DNA of 45,632 bases, taken from NCBI GenBank assembly GCA_021733645.1, contig JAHREJ010000036.1, positions 1 through 45,632 of the forward strand, written 5' to 3'. The DNA is from Bacillus subtilis subsp. subtilis (GTDB lineage: Bacteria; Pseudomonadota; Gammaproteobacteria; Xanthomonadales; Xanthomonadaceae). Of the stretch, positions 20,211 through 29,221 are shown one piece after another (position 1 is the first letter of the stretch; each line of letters begins with the position of its first letter). The notes below the pieces were generated by a model that was not told the origin of the DNA, searched no databases, and saw only the letters and a program-made list of their open reading frames with translations. The position numbers were made by a program, and so were the translations under genes.

Positions 20211-20774
20211 TTACCGCGCGTCCGGCGCCGCACCGCCACGCGCCACCAGCTCGGTCAGAAGGTCGATCTGGCGTTGCTGCTGCTGCAGGATCTGCAGCAG
20301 CGTGTCATGGCTCACCACATCCACTTTTTCATGCAGCGACATGATTTCCAGCTCGGCCTTCAGGTTCACTTCGTAGTCGTAGCTGGCCATCAGGCGGTCT
20401 TTCATCGCCTGCCGGTTCTGGCTCATCATGATCACCGGGGCCTGGATGGCCGCCAGCATCGACAGCATCAGGTTGAGGAAGATGTAAGGGTAGGGATCGA
20501 ACGCGGTCTTGCCCAGGATCTCGCTGTTGAGCAGCACCCAGATCACCAGGGCACCGGCAAACAGCAGAATGAACTTCCACGAGCCGCCAAAGCTGGCCAC
20601 CTTGTCGGCCAGGCGCTCGCCGAACGTGGACTGGTCGGCCAGCCGGCGGTTGGGATCGTCCACCACCGCCTGCCGTCCGATCACACGGCGTGCAACCGCA
20701 TCCAGATCATGGGTCTGCCGGCCGAGCCAGCGGGCGGCCTTCTCCAGGCGGTCATTGTTCGGTGTGGCGGACAT
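20211..20774 (-). CDS. DUF1003 membrane protein
   Basis: A protein of 187 residues with AGGAG six bases before the ATG at 20774. The N-terminal ~70 residues are polar. Two TM helices follow (FILLFAGALVIWVLLNSEIL, and FLNLMLSMLAAIQAPVIMMS), with the DUF1003 mark APVIMMSQNRQ directly after the second. The C-terminal part is a charged helix with a Gln-rich run (LLQILQQQQRQIDLLTEL), probably a coiled coil. Its function is unknown. Long inverted repeats lie upstream. Confidence 0.9.
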   Translation of the reverse strand: MSATPNNDRLEKAARWLGRQTHDLDAVARRVIGRQAVVDDPNRRLADQSTFGERLADKVASFGGSWKFILLFAGALVIWVLLNSEILGKTAFDPYPYIFLNLMLSMLAAIQAPVIMMSQNRQAMKDRLMASYDYEVNLKAELEIMSLHEKVDVVSHDTLLQILQQQQRQIDLLTELVARGGAAPDAR

Positions 20775-20914
20775 GGTGTGCTCCTGAAGGCAGTTGGCGG
20801 CAGGGTGATGGGAACGGCGGCAACGTGTGGTGAGGGCCGGTCCGGTGCAGTGTGCCGCCGCCCAACGAAAAAGACGTTGGCGGTCTTCTGCCCGTCTCCT
20901 GCCGATGGGCCAGG

Positions 20915-21094
20915 CATGAAAGAGGTTCTTCTCCCATCCGCGTGGCATGCACGAGGCCCGCGTTGACCTGTCCAGGCGCGGCGGTTCGTGGGTCGGGCGC
21001 TGGGCCGCGATGCCCTTGCCGGTGAATGTCGTCGGGCGTCGGCCTGCGGCCGCCCCGTTCTCCCTGACGTCGCCCGCGATTGCATCGCGGCCCA
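20915..21094. repeat. Variable-arm inverted-repeat element, copy Y-A
   Basis: TGGGCCGCGATGC (21001-21013) pairs perfectly with GCATCGCGGCCCA (21082-21094). The interior contains CCGGTGAATGTCGTCGGGCG and GCGGCCGCC, similar to the reverse complement of the element at 34151-34270. The flank 20915-20990, read on the minus strand (GCGCCTGGACAGG... ATGGGAGAAGAA), resembles 34276-34330. No gene is visible in 20775-21406. Confidence 0.65.
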
Positions 21095-21145
21095 TGTGTC
21101 GAGACCACCGGTGCCCGCAGAAAAGCGCGGTTTTATGCCTGCGTA

Positions 21146-21273
21146 CCGCACGCCGAGCCCCCTAGCGACCGGCAGGCCCCGGGGCAAATGTCCCCCGGCC
21201 ACCGCCTGTGGCGACGGCCTCCTCCTTTACTTTGCCCCGGGGCCTGCCGGCCGCTACGGGACTCGGCGTGCGG
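21146..21273. repeat. Long inverted repeat element, copy X-A
   Basis: Arms 21146-21188 and 21231-21273 (43 nt each) pair at 40 of 43 positions. The 42-nt interior starts TGTCCCCCGGCC and contains GGCCTCCTCCTTTA. The same core and similar outer arms occur at about 34008-34103, while the inner arms differ between the two loci but still pair. The element lies in the gene-free stretch between the DUF1003 and DUF2628 genes. Confidence 0.85.
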
Positions 21274-21406
21274 CAGGCTCGAACGGCGCATCACCACGAC
21301 ACACTGTGCCTCCACTGGCTGGCCATGCGTGTACCGCCGAGCGCCATCGGCTACGGCCCTTGGAAGGAGGCGCTCCCCCTGCATCGGGAGAAGAACCCTG
21401 AAAAGG

Positions 21407-21434
21407 AAAGGCCCGGTCTTGCGACCGGGCCTTT
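21407..21434 (-). terminator. Terminator of the DUF2628 gene
   Basis: A perfect 12-bp stem, AAAGGCCCGGTC (21407-21418) with GACCGGGCCTTT (21423-21434), around TTGC. On the minus strand it is followed by CCTTTTC. It lies 25 bases beyond the stop of the minus-strand gene. Confidence 0.88.
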
Positions 21435-21459
21435 CATTCCACCTGCAGCGGCAAGGTGC

Positions 21460-21855
21460 TTACCAGCGCATCCCCGCGAAGGGGTTCCAGCCGGTGTCGC
21501 CCTTCACTTTCTCCTGGTAATAGGAGTAATTGGCGGTCAGCGCGATGAGCAGCGACCACGCAATGCCGATGCCGTTGCCGACAGCCTTGGGCATGAAGGC
21601 GGCCACGATCATCACCACGATGGAGAGGCCCAGGATGGTCAGGGCTTTGCGCCACATGCCCAGGATCAGGAAGTAGATCCAGCTGAAGAACAGCGCGAAG
21701 AAGTTGAAGTTCACCTTGATCTTCTCGCCGAACGGCAGCTGCTTGTACGCGGCCTTGAAGGCCGGCGAGCTCGGGGCGCCGTGCTGGTTGAAGAAGTTGA
21801 AGCGGAACTGCCACTTGGGACTGAGCGGTGCGGAAGAAGAGGTATTGGAGTCCAT
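21460..21855 (-). CDS. DUF2628 membrane protein
   Basis: A protein of 131 residues of the DUF2628 type: a polar N-terminus with WQFRFNFFNQHG, then a cluster of hydrophobic helices (FNFFALFFSWIYFLILGMW, ALTILGLSIVVMIVAAFMP, GIGIAWSLLIALTANYSYY), and the short C-terminal DTGWNPFAGMRW. The ATG at 21855 starts a natural N-terminus (MDSNTSSS), although no good ribosome site is seen. The frame is open upstream, but that part is not protein-like. Its function is unknown. An intrinsic terminator follows. Confidence 0.8.
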   Translation of the reverse strand: MDSNTSSSAPLSPKWQFRFNFFNQHGAPSSPAFKAAYKQLPFGEKIKVNFNFFALFFSWIYFLILGMWRKALTILGLSIVVMIVAAFMPKAVGNGIGIAWSLLIALTANYSYYQEKVKGDTGWNPFAGMRW

Positions 21856-22039
21856 GTCCGTATTGTTTGTGTAAACGATTCCATAATAGCCGTGGTCTTT
21901 GGTCGAGCGCCAGTTTTCTGGCGCCCTCCATTGGGTAGTGCAGGCTCCGTCACACATTCGAAAGAGATTTGATATAGGGTTCGCATTCCGCGCGGCGGGG
22001 AGCCGTGTGGCGTATTGGAATGCATCGAGAAACCAGACC

Positions 22040-22216
22040 ATGTCGAGTGTTGTGACCGTGCCGGAACGCGCAGAAGCGGGTCCGTGCATCGCGCCTTGCC
22101 CCATCGCCACCCAGGCCCAGCATCGGTTGGCACAGCTGCGGTTTTCCCAGGCTGCGTCGCGCGCATTGGCGCGGCTGCCGGTTGAGGCCGATCTGGCCGC
22201 AGGCCTGACAGCCTGA
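22040..22216 (+). CDS. Possible small protein, 58 residues
   Basis: An open frame of 58 residues starting MSSVVTVPERAEAG, with two cysteines (GPCIAPCP) and a helical Ala/Arg/Leu-rich second half. Only a weak GAGA precedes the ATG. Third codon positions are G/C-biased but less so than in neighbours. The DNA just upstream (21860-22010) is AT-richer than average and could hold promoters for this frame and for the divergent DUF2628 gene. I do not recognise it and it may not be a gene. Confidence 0.33.
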   Translation: MSSVVTVPERAEAGPCIAPCPIATQAQHRLAQLRFSQAASRALARLPVEADLAAGLTA

Positions 22217-22259
22217 GGCAGGCGCGCGGGATCATCCGCGCGCGCTGCCGCAGCGTGCC

Positions 22260-24302
22260 TTAGAAGCGCGCGGTCATGCCCAGGAAGTAGCTGCGCCCGG
22301 CCACGAAGTAGTCGGTGGCGCCTTCGGCGTACAACTTTTTGTCGGCCAGGTTGCTGACGCCGGCGCGCACGGTCAGCACGCTGTTGACGTGCCACGCACC
22401 GGTAAGGTCATACAGCGTGTACGCCTTGATGAAACTGCTGGCCACCCCGGCCTGCTTGCCGGTGTACTGCGCCGACACCGTGGCCGAGAACGCCTCCACC
22501 GGCGTCCAATCCACCGACGAATAGCCGGAGAACTCCGGCGTGTCGATCAGGTTCTCACCGGTGGTCAGGTTCTTGGCTTCCTTCATCCAGGTGGCCGCGG
22601 TGCGCCAGCGCCAGTGCTCGCCCAGGGTGAAATTGACATTGCCTTCCATGCCGCTGGTGCGCGCGCGCTCGACGTTGTCCATGCGCGTCCACCAATAACC
22701 GTTGAAGAAGCCGAGGGCCTCGTACTCGATCTTGTTCTTGAAGTCGGTGTGGAAGTACGTCAGCCCGGTATCGACGGTGCCGTTGTCGAAGTTGAAGCCG
22801 ATTTCGCGGTTGGTGCTGGTTTCCGGGTCCAGGTCCGGGTTGCCGGCCATGTAGCAGCCGCCGGTGGTGTAGCCCAGCGGCCGCAGCGAGCCGCAACCGC
22901 GGCCGCCGGACTGGGTGGCGGCCGAGGCCGCGTTCTCGGTCAGGCTGGGGGCGCGGAAGCCCTTGGAGATGCCACCGCGCAGCGTCCAGCGTTCGGCCGG
23001 GTGGTAAACCAGGTACGCACGCGGGCTGACATGGCTGCCGAACTGTGCATGGTGGTCCAGTCGCGCGCCCACGGTGAGCGCCAGTTTTTCGTGCAGCTTC
23101 AGTTCGTCTTCCACGAACACCGCCCAGGTATCCACTTCCAGCGACGCCCCGTTCACCGGGTTGCCGGCGTAGTCCACCGGCGCCTGGCCGATGGTGTCGG
23201 TGTTGGTCAGCTGTTGGCGCTTCCACTGCCCACCCACGCTCAGTTGGTGGTCCACCCACAGCGTGAACGGGGTGCTCAGGCTGCCTTCCAGGATCATGTC
23301 CTTGGCTTCGGAGCGACCGGTCGGGCCGATGTCATTCTTGAACTGGGTCCAGTAGCCGGTGACCTTGGAGGTGCCGAAGGACCAGTTGCCGTTATGGCTC
23401 AACGACAGGCTGGTGCGCTTGAGTTCGCTGGCGCCCCAGGCACCGTCGCCCTCGTCTTCCAGCGTGGTGCTGGCAAACGCCTGCTGCACGCCGTAGCCGG
23501 CCTCCAGCTGCAGGCTTTGCGCTTCGCTCATCTTCCAGTCCAGCAGTGCGTCGAAGTTGCGGTCCTTCTCGCCGCCATACGCGTTGCCATACACGCCCCC
23601 GTTGCTGCGGTCCGAGTCGCGGTTGGTGTAGCTGGCGCCCACGCGCATGCCGATGTTCTCGGTGAGTGGGCCGGAGAAGTTGCTGCCGATCTGCTGGGTA
23701 TCGCCGCGCTTGCTGTCCTGCGGGGAGGTGTAGCTGTGGGTGGCGCTGCCGCCCCAGGTGTCGCCGATGCGACGGGTGATGATGTTGATCACCCCGCCCA
23801 TCGCATCCGAACCGTACAGCGAGGACATCGGGCCACGCACCACTTCGATGCGTTCGATCTGGTCCGGCGAAATCCAGTTGAGGTCCTGGCGGCCCAGGTC
23901 GGGACGGTAGTTGGTCGAGGCCGAGCTGCCCACGCGCTTGCCGTCCACCAGGATCAGCGTGTAGTTGGACGGCATGCCGCGCAGTTTGATCTTGGATTGT
24001 TCGCCGGCCGCGCTGAGGCCGCCGGTCACGCCGGGAATGCGGCTGAGCAGGCTGCCCAGGTCGTGCACCGGCTGGCGCTCGATGTCTTCGCGCGAGATCA
24101 CGCTGATGCTGGCCGGCGCGTCCTTGATCCATTGCTGGTTGCCCGAGGCGGTCACCACGACGGTGTCCAGATCCTGGGCGGCCGGGCCGGCGGCAACATC
24201 GGCCAGGGCGATGCCGGGGCTGGCCAGCAGCACGCACACGGCGACGGCGAGGGGGGCACGGGCCAGCCGCACACGGGAGGGGGAGGAGATGAAAGCAGAC
24301 AT
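22260..24302 (-). CDS. TonB-dependent outer-membrane receptor, siderophore type
   Basis: A protein of 680 residues. Residues 1-34 form a signal peptide (cleavage near GIALA-DV). The plug domain (about 50-170) has DTVVVTASG near a TonB-box position, then LLSRIPGVTGG, KLRGMPSNYTLILVDGKRV and IERIEVVRGPMSSLYGSDAMGGVINIITRR. The rest is a 22-strand barrel ending in the terminal Phe of GMTARF. The pattern resembles FepA/CirA-type catecholate siderophore receptors, but the ligand is inferred. GGAAG sits just before the ATG at 24302; the frame is open 24 codons upstream, including a Met at the MEDP position. An imperfect palindrome about 150 bases upstream may be an operator. Confidence 0.92.
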   Translation of the reverse strand: MSAFISSPSRVRLARAPLAVAVCVLLASPGIALADVAAGPAAQDLDTVVVTASGNQQWIKDAPASISVISREDIERQPVHDLGSLLSRIPGVTGGLSAAGEQSKIKLRGMPSNYTLILVDGKRVGSSASTNYRPDLGRQDLNWISPDQIERIEVVRGPMSSLYGSDAMGGVINIITRRIGDTWGGSATHSYTSPQDSKRGDTQQIGSNFSGPLTENIGMRVGASYTNRDSDRSNGGVYGNAYGGEKDRNFDALLDWKMSEAQSLQLEAGYGVQQAFASTTLEDEGDGAWGASELKRTSLSLSHNGNWSFGTSKVTGYWTQFKNDIGPTGRSEAKDMILEGSLSTPFTLWVDHQLSVGGQWKRQQLTNTDTIGQAPVDYAGNPVNGASLEVDTWAVFVEDELKLHEKLALTVGARLDHHAQFGSHVSPRAYLVYHPAERWTLRGGISKGFRAPSLTENAASAATQSGGRGCGSLRPLGYTTGGCYMAGNPDLDPETSTNREIGFNFDNGTVDTGLTYFHTDFKNKIEYEALGFFNGYWWTRMDNVERARTSGMEGNVNFTLGEHWRWRTAATWMKEAKNLTTGENLIDTPEFSGYSSVDWTPVEAFSATVSAQYTGKQAGVASSFIKAYTLYDLTGAWHVNSVLTVRAGVSNLADKKLYAEGATDYFVAGRSYFLGMTARF

Positions 24303-24448
24303 TGGGTCTTCCATGGAGGGGAGTGAGCCCCGACCGGGAAGCAACGCGCGGCAACCGCACGACGAAGCAGGCAACCCGACCGGTGGGACTGCGCACGGCG
24401 AGGTGCCGGCGCGTCTGGGTGGGTCGTGCGGTATCGCATGCCTGCCTG

Positions 24449-24471
24449 GTTAACGGAATGATAACCGTTTA
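24449..24471. promoter_or_regulatory. Imperfect palindrome upstream of the TonB receptor
   Basis: GTTAACGG and CCGTTTAC flank 7 bases (AATGATA), giving 7 of 8 paired positions. The region is AT-richer than its surroundings and contains AATGATAAC, which loosely resembles part of a Fur box. Iron-dependent control of the receptor would be expected for this family, but this site is only a candidate. Confidence 0.35.
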
Positions 24472-24807
24472 CAAAATGAATGGGGAGAGGTCCGTGCCCC
24501 AAGGCCTGCGGCGTTCTGTCGCAGTGGGCGCCCGGCCACGCCGGCGCACTCAAGCCTGAATGGGGGCATTGGGCGAAAGGAACCTTCGCACCCGGCTTAC
24601 ATTTGGCCGCCTATGCTGGGCCGCATTTTTCGCCTTCAGGTCGGTTGGAGAGTTCGTGGGTTCCGGTAGTGACAGACAACAACTGCGACCGGGCCACGGC
24701 TCGGTACCGTCAGGACGCAAGGCCGCCGCTGGGCGCGCCGGGATCTGGATGACCCACTCCGCACCGGGCACGCCCGGAATGGCACCACTCACGCAGGGAC
24801 GTCGCCG

Positions 24808-26715
24808 ATGAGTGTGCAGTCCGTTGTTCCCGTGCACGACGCCGGGCTGGCCATCCTGCCAGCCGAGTCGCCGATGCCCATGCCCGAGCAGTCCTTCGGC
24901 GAAGGCCGTCTGCAGGTGCCGCGGCAGCGCACCGCACCGCGGCTGATGGCGCTGCGCCGTTTCTACATTCTGGGCGGTACCGGGGCGATGACTGCCGCGG
25001 CCACCTTCATGATGTGGAAGGTGCTGGCCATGAACGGCATCACCGTGCTGGAGGCCTGCCTGCTGGTGCTGTTCGTGGCGTTGTTTGCCTGGATCGCGCT
25101 GTCCTTTTCCGGTGCCGTGGCCGGGTTCCTCACCGCCGTGTTCGACCGGGGCTACAAGCTCGGCATCGACCCGGACCAGCCGCTGCCGACGGTGCATACC
25201 CGCACCGCGCTGCTGATGCCCACTTACAACGAAGACCCGCGCCGGCTGCTGGCCGGGCTGCAGGCCATCTACGAATCGGTGGCCGAAACCGGGCAGCTGG
25301 CGCAGTTCGATTTCTTCGTGCTCAGCGACACCCGCCGCGAGGATATCGGCCTGGCCGAAGAGCAGGCCTTCGCCGACCTGTGCACTGCGGTGGACGGGCA
25401 TGCGCGGCTGTTCTACCGCCGCCGTGGCGACAACAGCGGGCGCAAGGCCGGCAATATCGCCGACTGGGTACGTCGCTTCGGCGGCGCCTATCCGCAAATG
25501 CTGATCCTGGACGCCGACAGCCTGATGACCGGTGACACCATCGTGCGTTTGGTGGCGGGCATGGAACACAACCCTGACGTCGGCCTGATCCAGACCCTGC
25601 CGGCGGTGATCGGCGGGCGCACCCTGTTCGCCCGCATGCAGCAGTTCGGCGGCCGCGTTTACGGGCCGGTGATCGGCCGCGGCGTGGCCTGGTGGCACGG
25701 CGCTGAAAGCAACTACTGGGGCCACAACGCGATCATCCGCACCCAGGCCTTCGCCGAAAATGCCGGCCTGCCCGCCTTGCCGGGCCGCCAGCCGTTCGGT
25801 GGCCACGTACTCAGCCATGATTTCGTCGAAGCCGCGCTGATGCGCCGTGGGGGCTGGGCCACGCACATGGTGCCCTACCTCAAAGGCAGCTACGAAGAAG
25901 GCCCGCCCACCCTGACCGACATGCTGGTCCGCGACCGGCGCTGGTGCCAGGGCAACCTGCAGCACGCCAAGGTAGTGGGCTCCAAGGGCCTGCACTGGGT
26001 CAGCCGGATGCACATGGTGATCGGCATCGGCCACTACTTCACTGCGCCGATGTGGGGCATGTTGATGCTGGTGGGCATCGCCATCCCGTTGTTCCAGGGC
26101 GGCATCGACTTCAACGAAGTGCTGCACCTGTCGCCGGGCGTGTACTGGCGGCACCAGGACGAAGAAAAAGTCATCCGCATGTTCGCCATCACGATGGTGG
26201 TGTTGCTGACACCCAAGGTGCTGGGCTACCTGGCCATGCTGCTGGACCGGGTGGAGCGCCGCGGCTGCGGGGGCGGTATCCGCGCGTTTGTGTCGATGCT
26301 GCTGGAAACCGTGCTGGCCGCGCTGATGGCGCCGGTGGTGATGTATGTGCAGTCGCGCGGCGTGGCGGAAGTGCTGGCCGGCAAGGATTCGGGCTGGGAT
26401 GCGCAGCAGCGCGACGACGGTGGCATCTCCTGGCCGGCGTTGATCCGTGGCTATGGCGGGCTGAGCGTGTTCGGGTTGTTCATGGGGGCGCTGGCCTATG
26501 CGGTGTCACCGTCGCTGGCGGCGTGGATGGCCCCGGTGGTGGTCGGCATGGTGCTGGCGATCCCGGTGGTGGCGCTGACCTCCTCGCGCAGCGCCGGCAC
26601 GCTGATGCACCGGTTGCGGTTGATGGAGATTCCCGAAGAAACCGCACCACCCAAGGTGCTGGTACGCGCCGCGCAGCTGCGCCAGGCCGCAATGGAGCGC
26701 AAGGCACTGGGCTGA
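24808..26715 (+). CDS. mdoH: Glucans biosynthesis glucosyltransferase OpgH/MdoH
   Basis: An inner-membrane GT2 glycosyltransferase of 635 residues that makes the linear backbone of osmoregulated periplasmic glucans. TM helices lie at about 52-72 and 78-112. The cytoplasmic catalytic domain starts with [19 protein letters not shown] near 133, with LDADSLMTG near 234-242, [16 protein letters not shown], and the acceptor motif in [10 protein letters not shown] near 376-385. Several TM helices follow. It is shorter than E. coli MdoH, lacking part of the N-terminal extension. The usual partner mdoG is not adjacent. About 250 bases of leader without a gene precede it; TATGCT near 24612 is a weak -10 candidate. 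Confidence 0.95.
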   Translation: MSVQSVVPVHDAGLAILPAESPMPMPEQSFGEGRLQVPRQRTAPRLMALRRFYILGGTGAMTAAATFMMWKVLAMNGITVLEACLLVLFVALFAWIALSFSGAVAGFLTAVFDRGYKLGIDPDQPLPTVHTRTALLMPTYNEDPRRLLAGLQAIYESVAETGQLAQFDFFVLSDTRREDIGLAEEQAFADLCTAVDGHARLFYRRRGDNSGRKAGNIADWVRRFGGAYPQMLILDADSLMTGDTIVRLVAGMEHNPDVGLIQTLPAVIGGRTLFARMQQFGGRVYGPVIGRGVAWWHGAESNYWGHNAIIRTQAFAENAGLPALPGRQPFGGHVLSHDFVEAALMRRGGWATHMVPYLKGSYEEGPPTLTDMLVRDRRWCQGNLQHAKVVGSKGLHWVSRMHMVIGIGHYFTAPMWGMLMLVGIAIPLFQGGIDFNEVLHLSPGVYWRHQDEEKVIRMFAITMVVLLTPKVLGYLAMLLDRVERRGCGGGIRAFVSMLLETVLAALMAPVVMYVQSRGVAEVLAGKDSGWDAQQRDDGGISWPALIRGYGGLSVFGLFMGALAYAVSPSLAAWMAPVVVGMVLAIPVVALTSSRSAGTLMHRLRLMEIPEETAPPKVLVRAAQLRQAAMERKALG

Positions 26716-26757
26716 GTGGCGCGGCATAATGCGGTTCGAACGTACTGGAGCCGCATC

Positions 26758-27423
26758 ATGCTGGACAGCGTCATCAATGAAACCGGCACCGACCCGCAAT
26801 GGGCGGTGCTGTGGCTGCACGGCCTGGGTGCCGACGGCAACGACTTCGCCCCGATCGTGCCCGAGCTGCTGCGCCCGCATTGGCCGGCCATCCGCTTCGT
26901 GTTCCCGCACGCGCCGGTGCAGCCGATCACCATCAACAACGGCGTGCCGATGCGCGCCTGGTACGACATCGTCAGCATGGATTTCCGCTCGCGCGCCGAT
27001 GCGGCTGGCGTGGCCGCCTCGGTCAAGGCGCTGGATGCCCTGATCGACCAGCAGGTCGCTGCCGGCATTCCGGCCGAACGCATTCTGCTGGCCGGTTTTT
27101 CCCAGGGCGGCGCGGTCATCCTCAGTGCGGTGCTGGGGCGCACCGCGCCCATCGGCGGCCTGATTGCGCTGTCCACCTACCTGCCAGATCCGGAAGCCGC
27201 TGCCGCCCGGCGCGCACCCGACGGCATCCGCCCGCCAGTTTTCATGGCCCACGGCGTGCAGGACCCGGTGATTCCGAAGGCCATCGCCGCGCACACCGCG
27301 CAGACCCTGAAGGACCTTGGTTTCCCGCTGGAATGGCATTCCTACCCGATGGCCCACCAGGTCTGCGCCGAGGAACTGGAGGCGCTGGGCGACTGGCTGG
27401 ACGCGCGGTTCCGGGCCGCCTGA
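26758..27423 (+). CDS. Alpha/beta-hydrolase carboxylesterase (phospholipase/carboxylesterase family)
   Basis: A cytosolic esterase of 221 residues of the carboxylesterase/acyl-protein-thioesterase-like family. The oxyanion region is WLHGLGADGNDF near 20. The catalytic triad is Ser115 in GFSQGG, Asp169 in HGVQDPVIP and His200 in PMAHQV. The ATG at 26758 has GGAG seven bases upstream, and CATAAT at 26725-26730 is a likely -10. It ends 3 bases before algZ and may be cotranscribed with it. The natural substrate is unknown. Confidence 0.93.
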   Translation: MLDSVINETGTDPQWAVLWLHGLGADGNDFAPIVPELLRPHWPAIRFVFPHAPVQPITINNGVPMRAWYDIVSMDFRSRADAAGVAASVKALDALIDQQVAAGIPAERILLAGFSQGGAVILSAVLGRTAPIGGLIALSTYLPDPEAAAARRAPDGIRPPVFMAHGVQDPVIPKAIAAHTAQTLKDLGFPLEWHSYPMAHQVCAEELEALGDWLDARFRAA

Positions 27424-27426
27424 GGC

Positions 27427-28473
27427 ATGAACGACCCCCGCCAGCAGCCGTGGTTGCCCGAGCTGTGCCGACTGCCGCGGTTGGCGGCCATGCTCGGCCT
27501 GGCCGAGCTGGTGGTGGTGGTGGTGGCGTTGGCGCCCGATGGAAGCCGCCACTGGAGCCTGTCTGATTTCCTGTCGGCCAGTGGCTTTGCCCTGTGGCTG
27601 GCGCTGGCGGTCACGGTGTGCCTGTGCGCGGCGCGCACGGCGTTGTCGCGGCTGCCCGAGGTGGCCGGCACCGCGCTGGCGGTGGCGATGACCGCATTGA
27701 TCGCCGCGGCCTGCGCCGGGGTGGTTCACGGCCTGTACGGCGTGCTTGATGCGGCTGGTTTCGCCCAGCAGGTCGGGTTTTGGCGCTTCACCCTGGGCAG
27801 CGCCACCATGACGGCGCTGATCGTGGCCCTGGCGCTGCGTTATTTCTACGTCAGCGATCGCTGGACCGCACAGATCGTGGCCAATGCACGCGCCCAGGCC
27901 GATGCATTGCAGGCACGCATCCGCCCGCATTTCCTGTTCAACAGCATGAACCTGATCGCCAGCCTGGTGCGCCGCGATCCGGTGGTGGCCGAGCGCGCGG
28001 TGCTGGATCTGTCGGACCTGTTCCGCGCCGCGCTCGGCGCAGGCGAGGGCGATTCCACCCTGCAGGCCGAGTGCGAGCTGGCCGAGCGCTACCTGTCCAT
28101 CGAGTCACTGCGTCTGGGCGAACGCCTGCAGGTGCAGTGGCAGCGCCAGGAGCCGTTGCCGTGGTCGCTGCCGATGCCGCCGCTGGTGCTGCAGCCGTTG
28201 GTGGAGAACGCGGTGCTGCACGGCATCTCGCGCCTTCCCGGGGGCGGCACCATCGTCATCGCGTTGTCCTGCGAAGGCACGCAACTGCATATCCGGGTGC
28301 ACAACCCGGCCCCGGACCCGCAGGCACGCGCGCTGCCGCTGGCGCAGGGCGCCGGCCACGCGCAGCGCAGCATCGCCCACCGCCTGGCCTGGCGCTTCGG
28401 CCCTTCGGCGCGGATGACGGGAGCATGGAGCGACGGCTACTATGCCTGCGACATCACCGTGCCACTGCAGTGA
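27427..28473 (+). CDS. algZ: LytS/AlgZ-type sensor histidine kinase
   Basis: An inner-membrane sensor kinase of 348 residues. Four TM helices lie between about 17 and 142, then a short linker. The His_kinase domain has His168 in RIRPHFLFNSMNLIASLVRRDP, the atypical HPHFLFN-like motif of the LytS/AlgZ family. The ATPase part has PPLVLQPLVENAVLHGI and a simplified G region. It lies immediately upstream of an AlgR-type regulator and hemC, the order known from Pseudomonas (algZ-algR-hemC), which supports the assignment. The gene symbol is given by homology and context; alginate control itself is not implied. Confidence 0.88.
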   Translation: MNDPRQQPWLPELCRLPRLAAMLGLAELVVVVVALAPDGSRHWSLSDFLSASGFALWLALAVTVCLCAARTALSRLPEVAGTALAVAMTALIAAACAGVVHGLYGVLDAAGFAQQVGFWRFTLGSATMTALIVALALRYFYVSDRWTAQIVANARAQADALQARIRPHFLFNSMNLIASLVRRDPVVAERAVLDLSDLFRAALGAGEGDSTLQAECELAERYLSIESLRLGERLQVQWQRQEPLPWSLPMPPLVLQPLVENAVLHGISRLPGGGTIVIALSCEGTQLHIRVHNPAPDPQARALPLAQGAGHAQRSIAHRLAWRFGPSARMTGAWSDGYYACDITVPLQ

Positions 28474-28483
28474 GGAAACAGCC

Positions 28484-29212
28484 TTGAAGGTGGTCATCGC
28501 CGACGACGAGCCGCTGGCCCGCGAGCGCCTGCGCAGCCTGCTGGCCGAGCAGCCCGGGGTGGAGGTGGTGGCCGAGGCCGAAAACGGCGAGCAGGCCCTG
28601 CATGCCTGCGCCGAGCTGCAGCCAGACCTGGTGCTGCTGGATATCGCCATGCCCGGCCTGGACGGGCTGGAGGCTGCCCGCCACCTGGCCACGTTCGATC
28701 CGCGCCCGGCCGTGGTGTTCTGCACGGCTTACGACGCGCATGCGCTGTCGGCCTTCGAAGCGGCTGCGATCGACTACCTGATGAAACCGGTGCGTCCCGA
28801 ACGCCTGGCCGTCGCGCTGGAGCGCGCCCGCACCTTCCTGGCCGGGCGCAGCGGGCAACCCAGCACGCCCAGCCAGCAGGCGCGCACGCTGTTGTGCGCG
28901 CGCCTGCGCGGCAGCCTGCGGCTGATTCCCATCGAAGACATCCATTACCTGCAGGCCGAAGAGAAATACGTGGTGGTGCACCATGCGCGCGGCGAAGACC
29001 TGATCGAGGAATCGCTGAAGTCGCTGGAAGAGGAATTCACCCACCGGTTCGTGCGCATCCACCGCAACTGCCTGGTGGCCCGCCACGAACTGATCGAGCT
29101 GCGACGAAATGGCGCAGGCCAGGTCCAGGCCGTGCTGCGTCATGGCAAAGCGCCGCTGGAAGTCAGCCGGCGCTGCGTGGCCAGCATCAAGCAGGACCTC
29201 AAGCACCTGTAA
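28484..29212 (+). CDS. algR: LytTR-family response regulator (AlgR-like)
   Basis: A response regulator of 242 residues. The receiver has IADDEP near residues 5-10, the phosphorylated Asp53 in LVLLDIAMPG, and the switch Lys in DYLMKPVRPE near 105. The C-terminal LytTR DNA-binding domain (about 135-240) has IPIEDIHYLQAEEKYVVVHH and FVRIHRNCLVARHELIEL. The start is TTG at 28484, preceded by TGAGGAAA; no ATG is better placed. The ribosome site overlaps the stop of algZ, so the pair is coupled. The partner kinase is the upstream gene. Confidence 0.92.
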   Translation: MKVVIADDEPLARERLRSLLAEQPGVEVVAEAENGEQALHACAELQPDLVLLDIAMPGLDGLEAARHLATFDPRPAVVFCTAYDAHALSAFEAAAIDYLMKPVRPERLAVALERARTFLAGRSGQPSTPSQQARTLLCARLRGSLRLIPIEDIHYLQAEEKYVVVHHARGEDLIEESLKSLEEEFTHRFVRIHRNCLVARHELIELRRNGAGQVQAVLRHGKAPLEVSRRCVASIKQDLKHL

Positions 29213-29215
29213 AAT
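29210..29215 (+). promoter_or_regulatory. Candidate -10 for leaderless hemC transcript
   Basis: TAAAAT at 29210-29215 ends six bases before the hemC ATG (29222), which would place transcription start at the start codon. There is no Shine-Dalgarno in the 9-base gap after algR. hemC may therefore have its own leaderless message besides readthrough from algZR (inference). Confidence 0.45.
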
Positions 29216-29221
29216 GCCGGC

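Noticed and set aside
20988..21401. Open frames of 137-254 residues across the inverted repeats at 21.0-21.9 kb
   Set aside because: They run through long palindromes with no ribosome sites, and similar translations arise from the repeat copies at 34 kb.
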